Assembly (NCBI GenBank): GCA_946902985.2
Contig: CAMPQE020000051.1
Span: 1,612,001 to 1,676,000 of the forward strand
Direction of reading: 5' to 3'
Length of the DNA: 64,000 nt
Source of the DNA: Meconema thalassinum
Taxonomy: Eukaryota > Arthropoda > Insecta > Orthoptera > Tettigoniidae
Positions 56,161 through 64,000 of this stretch are shown here, one piece after another (within the stretch, counting starts at the first letter, position 1; each line of letters starts with the position of its first letter). Under the pieces are notes generated by a model. It was not told the DNA's origin, searched no databases, and saw only the letters and a list, made by a program, of their open reading frames with translations. Both the position numbers and the translations under genes were made by a program.

Positions 56161-58955
56161 GTTAGTTAGAGTTGGCAATTGCTGCTCTTTGCTTTCTTTC
56201 TTTCATTTATTCTTTCCTTCTCTTCCCTCAGACACCAACATTGATCCCTTTGTATTTCCTTTTTCCTTCGATCAGGCATTTATCGTGTTTTTGAGTTTGT
56301 TTTAGTCGCTTACTCCGAGAAAACTTCACTGGCTCACCACGCGGCAACCCGCCGAATTTCTTCGGATTCATCGAGGTCGAGAGGACTTACACACCACTTC
56401 AGCAGGTGTCGTCTCCGTCGCCAGCTATCATCTCCCTGAAGACCCTACGCCATGAAGAAAATTATGTAATGTAAAGAGCCTATTTTGCTTATATGTTTCC
56501 TACCATGTTGCTTTTGTTCATATGTTCCTCCCCACTCTCCTTCGTCTTTCGGGCTCTCTCGTGTGCCAATTCCTTGCCCCACTTCTAGTTCAGACTTCGA
56601 GTGAACAGTTAGAGGCCAGCCTCCTGTCTTCATGAGGCAATTTTAAAATGGACGCCATGTCTGATTTTTAGTATAACGGTTAAAAGGAACCATCGCCTAC
56701 TCCACAATTGAAAGATAAGTACAGTGATTTTAACCAACTTTTAAAGGGTTTTAATCTAAATTGACTACTTTTAAAGAGAATTATAAGCAGTTTGGGATTT
56801 TGCAATAACTGCCATCGCGGGATTTTCTCGGTCATGCTCGTGCTAACTCAGCTTATTTCTGAACATGAAATTTAGTACTTCTTGTACGATACAAAGTGGA
56901 TACCTTCTCTCACCGTGGGATTTTTGCCAAAACTCACAGCTAACTAAAAAGTTAACTTTTTGCCTTCGTGGGATCTGCCTACCCTATTTGACTGTCGCTA
57001 CATCTCTGGAATTTTCCATTCTAGCAGATTTTCAACTGTGAAAAACTATACTCTGAAATGCCTAATTACTGATAATTTACAATACAAAGTGAACTCTATA
57101 AACCATAACCTTAACTTTCCTTAACGCCAAAATCTTTTAAACTCATGTAAGTGCATCTACACATAATGTAATATTGAAGATTTACAACAATTCAACAAAC
57201 TTTAGTGCTACAAATAGTGCCCGTTCAACTATCTACCCGCCGCGTACGATTGAGAGCAAGAAAACTGGCCAGAACTATAAATCACCACCTCCTATTTTCC
57301 CCAAATAACTTTTACTAACAAAATTAAGTTAAATTAACGATCTGGTTCTATTTCTATGAGGCCTTGCCAAGCCAAAGGTGCCCTCCTACCTTACAAGTTA
57401 TTAATTCTGTATAAACAACCGTGGCTCAAATCCACGTTTTAATATTTATTGTTTCCTGCTTCGTCTAAGAAGTAAGCGTTTTCTAATTGTTAAATTCTAT
57501 AATCCAGGCTTCACAGAGTGTGACCTCTTCCATTAGAATTTGTAATCCATTAAATTCTGCTTAAAAAGTAGTGGTTTCAGAAACCACTTATTAATCTTCT
57601 TTATTTCTTATCCTGCTAGCCCAGCAATTGGCAATCTTCTAATTGTTCAATTTTCGCATTTCATCCAGATTTCGTTAATGCGACCTGCCTTATTAGAATG
57701 CGTCATCTCTTAACGACTTAGTAAATAACAGCGGTTATTATCCGCTTACTTATTTCTTCTTTTTTTCTACTTCGACAAAGATTTTGGAAATTGCTTATTT
57801 ATAGCCATTTTGCTTGCCATAAGGGCATTCTAATAGTGCTGGTATCCTACCTAACTAATTTAACGAAATGTTATACTAAATTGTAAATCTTTTATAATTA
57901 ACCTAACAGGTCTAAAACCTTTTAATTATACGCTTGTTAAATAACTCTTGTAAGTTTTTTTGTACAAATAGGGATCTTAGACTTCCAAGTTGTTAAACCA
58001 AAATTTCTTTCTTCAGCTTGAAATAGCTAAATTGTTGCTAATCAATAACTTCCTCATTTTGTTAAATACATTATTTATTATATTGTTTCTATCTCTCTTG
58101 CTAGAAAAACGGTTAGGAAGGACCTTCACTTCCCTAATTTTTCTCCTAAAAGTATCCCCTATTCAAAGAAAAGGGCAATCACTGAAAAATGAGTTGACTA
58201 CAATCTAAATCACTTGTTGCATTTAGAACAAAACTTCCAATAACAACATTTGTAAAGTTTCTCTTAGCTGTTGCAGCTAATTCTAGTAAATCATTAAGGC
58301 AAGTATAGCTCGCTCTGCCAGCTTCCTATCTGTAAAGATTTCCTCTCTGACTTGTGTTTTACTCTTTAAAATCTTAGTTTTGTTTGAGTTAGGTCTGATT
58401 TCTCCTCCGTTCTAAACTTTTAGTCGGCACCCTGCTGGGTAAAGGTTTAGCCTGATTTAAGTGCAACAATTGGTATTTTTTTAAGATCCTCACTAATAAT
58501 ATTAAAACATACTGTGAAAAAAGCACTATCCTTGCTTCATCCCTACCCAAGAGTGTCTAGTAATAAAAAATATTACGGCTAATTTAAATCCTTCTAGCAT
58601 TTCAAAATGCTTTAGAAAATACCACACTTTTGAAGGGAAAGTATTCAAATCCTTGCCACTTGTTATACAGCGCACTACCTACTCCCATAGCACCGAAATA
58701 CCGACTTGGGAGGGAAAGAGCACTTAACGAAAGCTTGCAGGCGACCTCAGCCCACGCTGCACCGTTACCCTTACACAAGTCCCCGCACATTTTAGGCACT
58801 TCAAAGACCTGGTGCAGTAAAACGTTTTCTAAATCTTTTTATTTTTTCGGTTTTGTGTTGGATTCTCTTCCTCTTTGTCAAAAATTGTTTCTACTCCTAA
58901 ACCTACTTCATTTTTTCTCATCATCTTCCCTCAGGTAGCGTTGACACACAGTTTT
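56161..58955. other. Unannotated AT-rich block inside the tandem repeat
   Basis: It lies between two portions of the roughly 300-bp repeat family and may itself be an insertion of about 2.8 kb. 'ttccctcaga' near its left end and 'ttccctcagg' near its right end resemble each other, but I cannot define terminal repeats. No frame longer than about 100 codons and no recognised motif. Confidence 0.35.
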
Positions 58956-58959
58956 AACC

Positions 58960-59110
58960 AACCAATAATCTTCATGTAACAGTACATAACTCTTAAGACC
59001 TACATATATAAAAATCCAACATGGCTACCATCCGCAATATTTAGTCTGTTCTCAATATCTAGGAATCTATTACAGCAATCAAATTGAAATTTTGTAAGTT
59101 GGTTCTTAAG
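58960..59110. repeat. Further unit of the roughly 300-bp repeat
   Basis: 'atccaacatggctaccatcc' and 'ctattacagcaatcaaattg' match 55,755-55,830. It is followed at about 59,140-59,215 by the SINE-type box 'tctgataaccggtgttaatt'. Confidence 0.6.
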
Positions 59111-59699
59111 TTTAGTGGCTGCGACAACGCGGTCATGTAGCCCCGTGTACTTTAGGTGTGTGCAGAATCTGTCTGATAACCGGTGTTAATTGTGATGACT
59201 GTATTAGTGTGTGTTAGCCTATCTGTTTTTTAATTTAAGAACTGCAACTTAGAATTTTTCAAAAAGTTCCTAGTTTTGCCGCCAAGCGCCTCCGTCAACG
59301 ACTACTAGGCCAAGTTCAGAACTTAGCTACTAGACGCCACCGCAGTTGGCTCTTTGCAACGAACGTACAAACCTAAGAGCGTTGTTTACATTCTTAACCT
59401 ATCCAATTTAGCTTCACACAGGTGCAATTAGTTGAAGTTTCTTTAAGATGCCATTTTGTATGTGGATGGAGGCAATTAACATAAGTAGGTAATATGAAAA
59501 TAGGCTACATAGTTCTTCACGGAACTACTTGTTCTTCATATAAGCTTAGAGCGTGATTATATTTTTAACTACTGCCAATGCGTGTAATTGGTCACGGGTT
59601 ACCCCTTCCTCACACTACTCAGCTTTGAGAAGTTTAGAGACCCTTCATATTGATATCACTACTAAATTAGTAGATTTTTTAAATCATTGTTTACACTGT

Positions 59700-61820
59700 T
59701 TGTTAATCAAACTTTTATTTCCCGTTTGAAGCAACTCTTGTGATTTCTCTCCCTAACCCGCTTCCTTATTCTTACTACATCTTCTCTGTGGTGGCGATTG
59801 TACTCTTGCAATTGCTCCAGATGTTTCACTTCTTTCGCCTGTATTTCATTATTTCTGTTTATATACATTGATCTTATCACAAATTCTTTTCTCGGCAATA
59901 AGTTTATACTGGTTAGAATCGTGCCAATACTTTGTAGGCACTGGTTCTGAGTAGGTGGGTGATACACTTGGTGACCTCGCGGCGATGTTTGAGGAAATAG
60001 TTAACTCTGTGCTCGCTAGGTGGGAGCACCGCTCAGTGTGCGAGGAAACGTTCCTTGTGAGTGATACCGCCAGAGTGCATGTAAGAACTGTGTTCGTCTA
60101 GTCATTGAGCAGTGTAATCTTCTATTGTCTGGGGTGTCATGTCTGTACTCCGAATGTGGTTACCAACAGTAGCTATTATTTAGGTGTAAACTATGATTTT
60201 CACGCATGAAGATGTAGCCAATGTTAGCAAGCTTTAGGGTTCTATTTGCGTTACCCTTACTTTATGACAGCATGTACGTAAAGTAACCTCGTAACGTCGG
60301 TATTTTATCTTGGATTCAGCTTAATATTCTTTTTAATATTTGTGTATGGCATCAGTGGGCAGTAGTCAGAGACGAGATGTTCTGATTGGTTAGCGGATGT
60401 AAACATGGGTTCCCTTTTCTGATGAATATGTCGAGAGATACTTCCTTATTTATTATATTTCACTGTTTTGTCGTCGTATTATGAAGGAAGTGTTTGTTTA
60501 GTTGGCGGAACTTGTGGAATATCAGGTGACATGATAAGAACATCTCAGGTCTGCTGTAGCTCTTTGGGTTTTATCTTTGTTGTCGTTAGTATCTTCTGTT
60601 TGTTTATTTGGCGGAACTTGTGGAATATCAGGTGACATTCTAAGAACATCTCGGGTCTGCCGTAGCTCTTTGGGTTTTATGTTTGTTTTTACGTCGACTC
60701 GTGAAAGTTTTTCACTGAAGTTAGACATCTCAAGTTGTGATACGCAGTTTAAAGTTTTATATTTAATTCAATTTAATTGTAACTTGTTCCCCTTTAAACT
60801 GCGAAGTAGCCCGTCTTCTTCAGACCTGTGTATTCTATTTAGTTGTTACCCCTCATGTAGGCCTGGCATCGTCGCCATGCATTTTCATTTCTATTTTGTC
60901 TCGTGTCATGGGGTCCTTTATTATTGTTCCAACTATGAAAGTGAATCAGCTGTTTAAAAAATGAGAGAAATTGGGAGCCATTTGAGGAGGTTAGACGTCT
61001 TTCTGAGTGTTGTCCGTATTTATGATAATCAACGTGAAGTATTTGAATATGAAACTTGTGCGTATGACGATGACGATGTGTGATTTTATTGGGCTTTAAT
61101 AAGAAGTCGATTTCTTGATATTTGAAAAATATGTACGGACCGAAACTCTTATATATCCTACGAGGGACTTGCCTTCAGTTTTGAAAAGGGCTACTGATCT
61201 TTTTTTATTAATGATGTTAAGATTATTGGATGACGATTTGAAAATATTAGTCGGCATGGTTGAAGACGTGGTTGGTTATATTTTCTGTCAAGATGCATGG
61301 GACTGACGTTAAGTAAATATTAGCTACGACGATTCAAGATGTTGGTTATGTAGATATTCTATTGAGATTGCAGGAGGAATGACGATGTTAAGTTTCTGCA
61401 TGTTGGATCCGTCGACTAACTGAACATAGATTATGGGTTCTTACTGATTAAAGATGATGATATGTTGGGATTTTTGACGACTGGGAACTTTATTTCAGTA
61501 AGGCATATAAGTGCGAGTTTCCACACCTTTAATTTGTTAATGTGCATGTGTTTTGTGTTATGTTTATGTACATTAATTATTGTAAGATGTTTGTTAAAAC
61601 AGAGGAGATTAATATTTGGAATAATTGTGTCATATCTAAGTATAGCTATCGGTGGCATTTCCAAGGTAGATCCTCGGGTATGGTCACGAACGGCCCACTG
61701 ACTTCCACATTTATGGTTTGAAGGACCTTGTCAGGTGTCAAGGATAGCATTGCCGTTAGTAAATATATGAATCAACATGATCCTTTATCCCTGCTATCCA
61801 TTTCATTCTCGTTTCCTCCA
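59700..61820. other. Mostly unannotated; tandem duplication at 60,493-60,685
   Basis: A unit of about 105 bp, beginning 'tgtttgtttagttggcggaa' and including 'atcaggtgaca' and 'tagctctttgggttttat', occurs twice, at 60,493 and 60,598. A minus-strand frame at 59,967-59,707 (86 codons, charged, KHLEQLQEYNRHHREDVVRI) and several short plus-strand frames are open but unrecognised. Confidence 0.4.
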
Positions 61821-61827
61821 TTATTTG

Positions 61828-62180
61828 CTAAATGAATAGATTGAAAGGTACGAGTAGTAACTGCCAACTGGTTTCAGTATTGATTGTATACACCCTCATA
61901 TCGCTTGATTCCATTCCAATCCTTTTTAAAATGTCAAATAATTTACTCCAATCAAAGAAATTAACAGTCTTATCTAAGTCTAAAAATGCCACGAACGATC
62001 CCTTCTCTTTCTTTATTCTAACTTCCGACATCAGTCAAATACGTAGTGAAGATTCCCTTAATCCTACACTTCTGCTGAATAAAACTGGTCTTCGCCCAAC
62101 TGGGCTGTCGTTACATTATCTTGTAAATTACTCGAGTCAGAAGTTTAAAAGCATGTTTCATCAAATCAATGTATGATAAT
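61828..62180 (-). pseudogene. RTE-like LINE reverse transcriptase fragment
   Basis: On the minus strand HALKLLTRVIYKIM (62,160 down), LGEDQF (near 62,100) and EVRIKKEKGSFVAFLDLDKT (62,025 down), followed by DWSKLFDILKRIGM, correspond to RT motifs 1-3 of RTE-like LINEs. Stops lie between the pieces. A related stretch is at 45,385-45,440 in copy 1 of the duplication. Confidence 0.7.
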
Positions 62181-62280
62181 CTTCCCATCTGTCAGCTCCT
62201 AATTTGCAAGATTAAGGAATAATTTTATACCTCCTGAAAACAAACTTTTGTCGCCCTCGATATGCCTGTCAAACAGTACA

Positions 62281-62985
62281 TTCTTGTTGTTTAATGATGA
62301 TTCATTAAGTGCTTTACGATATCATGGTCATCGAGCCCTTCCTACGTATCTCATACCTTTGTCATTGTGATGGCTAAACTAATGTATTTGTAATTGGTGC
62401 AAAGGTTTAGGTTGGAGGCGGGCGTGACCAGAATTTAGGTCCCATCCCAGCAATTGCTTGGAGTAAAAGTGGGGAAACAATGAAACACCACTTTTAGAAT
62501 GGCGGGGGTTCTGCCACACAAGGTTCAGTATATTGTGTTACACAGTAATTCTTTACCAGTCTGAAAAAGAGAGTAATGGTTTTATTGTCATGAGTCCTTC
62601 TGTGTTGTATCAACCGTATTTCAATTCAATGTCTGTATATACTTGATTATAATTTCTATTTAATGTATTATTTTATTTTGTGGCTTAGATTACTTGTGAT
62701 TGACCTTTGATGTGGTTGCTACATGTAGAACCATCGGGTGAGGAGGAATCTGTTAACAATCACAGCTTTGGGTTAAGCAGCAACAGAAGACAGCTATGGG
62801 ATTGAAAATAAATCCACTAGATACATGAACACAATAGGGAAATTTCGAAGTAGTGTTTTTTTTCTTTACAAACAAACATCACCGCTATTTTCTGGTCACT
62901 GCAACAAGTGCCTTATAAGTGCAGAATTCATCTCCTCATAAACATTCATACTGGGTAACATATAAATATATACTGAAATACTTTC
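62281..62985. repeat. SINE-like segment and unannotated flank
   Basis: 62,400-62,530 has 'gaatttaggtcccatcccag', 'caattgcttggagtaaaagt' and 'ggggaaacaatgaaacacca', the phrasing of a common insect tRNA-related SINE. The rest is AT-rich and empty. Confidence 0.45.
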
Positions 62986-62989
62986 AACA

Positions 62990-63310
62990 GTGAAAACTCT
63001 GAATGAGAATGGTTAGTTTTTGGGCTGCTATATACAAACTTAATATCATTATCCGATGATGTCAGACAATAACACAAATAAATATGTTCAATGACAAATA
63101 TCAAATGAGGATAACTTTTTCAAAGCCAACATTTTCAGTTTGCAATCACAAATAAACACAATATATTCCTTTTTTTTGTCTACTTACTCATTCGGATGAT
63201 TTCTATTTGCATCCCTCTCGCTATCAAGGGTTTCTTCTTTTATAACCTAGCGAAAAAATGAATCATTAATTTCTAAGGAATTACCTTCCGCTTCTACAAA
63301 ATTAATAACA
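62990..63310. repeat. Right copy of the exon-4 block
   Basis: Direct paralogue of 1-330, covering exon 4 and about 100-190 bases of intron on either side. Identity is about 80 percent in the introns and higher in the exon. Confidence 0.85.
63188..63246 (-). CDS. Gene B exon 4 of a C2H2 zinc-finger gene (59 nt)
   Basis: An acceptor (CGCTAG) precedes base 63,246 and a GTAAGT donor follows 63,188 on the minus strand. It encodes VIKEETLDSERDANRNHPN plus GA of a split codon. It differs from gene A exon 4 at two residues (HD to LD, D to S), with no frameshift, which suggests protein-level constraint. The downstream exon on this strand is expected to be one of the zinc-finger exons at 48,046 or 42,634, whose phase fits. 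Exons 1-3 should lie right of the window. Confidence 0.75.
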
Positions 63311-64000
63311 AATAATGTAACATTACAGCACAGCTCAACTTGAAGTGAGGCTATATTAGCTATTCCACTGACTGGAATTACTTTCTTGTTTTAGTTAGTA
63401 AATTACTGTGGCTTTAAGGGGCGGAAAACCGTGGTCATCTGCCTCTACGTTCTTATTCTCCAGCGTATCTTGCTGCATTATACAAGTCTTATCATAAAAA
63501 GCAATCCTTCTTTTATAGGTCTAGTAAGGCTAAGTGTGATAGAAAATGTGGTGAACAGTGCAATAAAGGACATAACAGGTTTAAGGGCTGAAGAAATAAT
63601 ATGTAATAAGCAATTTCTAGCAGTAAGACTATAAGGGGCTAATCCAACCTCTTGTCCCATTTCAGTCTCTCAGGTCACTTACAAGTGTCTTGGCCCTCAA
63701 CAGTTCTATCTGACAGCTTTTGAAGAATGAACGTATAAATCACTCAAATTATGTCATATAAAATAATCTACATGAATATTGTCACAAAAACCAGCAGAAT
63801 TTATGATGGTGGCTGTTAAATTTGTAAAACCTTCGAGTAAGCCAATTGCAGTAAACGCGACTGGATAGTGTTGTGTAGACTATTTAACATACATTTTGCC
63901 ACTACATAACGCTTCTACTGCAAGCAATAGGCTTACTGTATTTACATAATATATCACCAGCAGTTATTAGAGTTACTGCGGTACTGCGAAACAGTATTAA
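63311..64000 (-). other. Intron of gene B
   Basis: It contains two short copies of the 'ctttaaggggc' dispersed motif (63,412 and inverse-like near 63,630) and no other exon that I can support. Confidence 0.4.

Larger units (their letters stand above)
45660..62280. repeat. Tandem duplication unit, copy 2 (inflated)
   Basis: The same series of segments as in copy 1, in the same order and orientation, separated by extra DNA at about 48,700-51,370, 51,685-59,515 and 59,650-62,095. The extra blocks hold LINE fragments, roughly 300-bp tandem repeats and an intact LINE. The unit was about 4 kb and is now about 16.6 kb. The 59,650-62,095 difference could instead be a deletion in copy 1, because LINE sequence runs across its right edge. 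Confidence 0.7.

Noticed and set aside
59984..60082. A possible plus-strand first coding exon (ATG in GGCGATGTT context, donor CATGTAAG)
   Set aside because: Only one splice signal supports it, no partner exon was found, and the peptide is not recognised.

Overview
The window looks like nuclear DNA of an insect, probably a large-genome polyneopteran such as an orthopteran or cockroach (inference). It is AT-rich and gene-poor, its genes are split by long introns with good GT-AG sites, and it is packed with non-LTR retrotransposons, tRNA-derived SINE-like repeats, a hAT transposon and a satellite array. Nothing is bacterial, so operons, ribosome binding sites and CRISPR arrays do not apply.

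The host content is a pair of paralogous C2H2 zinc-finger genes, both on the minus strand. Gene A enters from 11,604 with a start codon and runs through four small exons (11,604-11,536; 11,350-11,252; 5,750-5,634; 229-171), all phase-compatible. It leaves the window at the left before its zinc-finger exon. Gene B is seen from its copy of exon 4 (63,246-63,188), which has the same length and phase. Downstream of it on the same strand are two candidate terminal zinc-finger exons, 48,046 to about 46,080 and 42,634 to about 41,720. Both have a 3' splice site in the phase that exon 4 requires, and both finger arrays carry frameshifts and stops.

Layout: 1-11.6 kb is gene A, with a roughly 2 kb array of 41-bp repeats in intron 2. 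12.6-14.0 kb holds SINE-like sequence and a BovB-like RTE LINE remnant. 14.4-19.4 kb is a hAT element with an intact transposase gene whose ATG sits alone on a separate exon. 19.5-36.5 kb is mostly unannotated AT-rich DNA with a mariner remnant, a hairpin, an unrecognised decayed ORF, a histone H1 pseudogene and SINEs. 36.6-41.5 kb is a pile of decayed LINEs. 41.3-62.3 kb is a tandem duplication of the zinc-finger exon unit; the right-hand copy is inflated by nested insertions, including an intact single-ORF LINE (52.4-55.6 kb) with an 11-bp target-site duplication. The left-hand copy was interrupted by a gag-RT-RNase H retroelement fragment (about 43.1-44.75 kb) with a YLDD palm and an ADAT RNase H motif, resembling hepadnavirus-like or DIRS-like elements. 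63.2 kb to the end is gene B exon 4 and its flank.

The most interesting points are the duplicated terminal zinc-finger exons, the unusual YLDD retroelement between them, the split-ATG hAT gene, and the BovB-like LINE. All calls come from reading the sequence by eye; no database search or alignment program was run.
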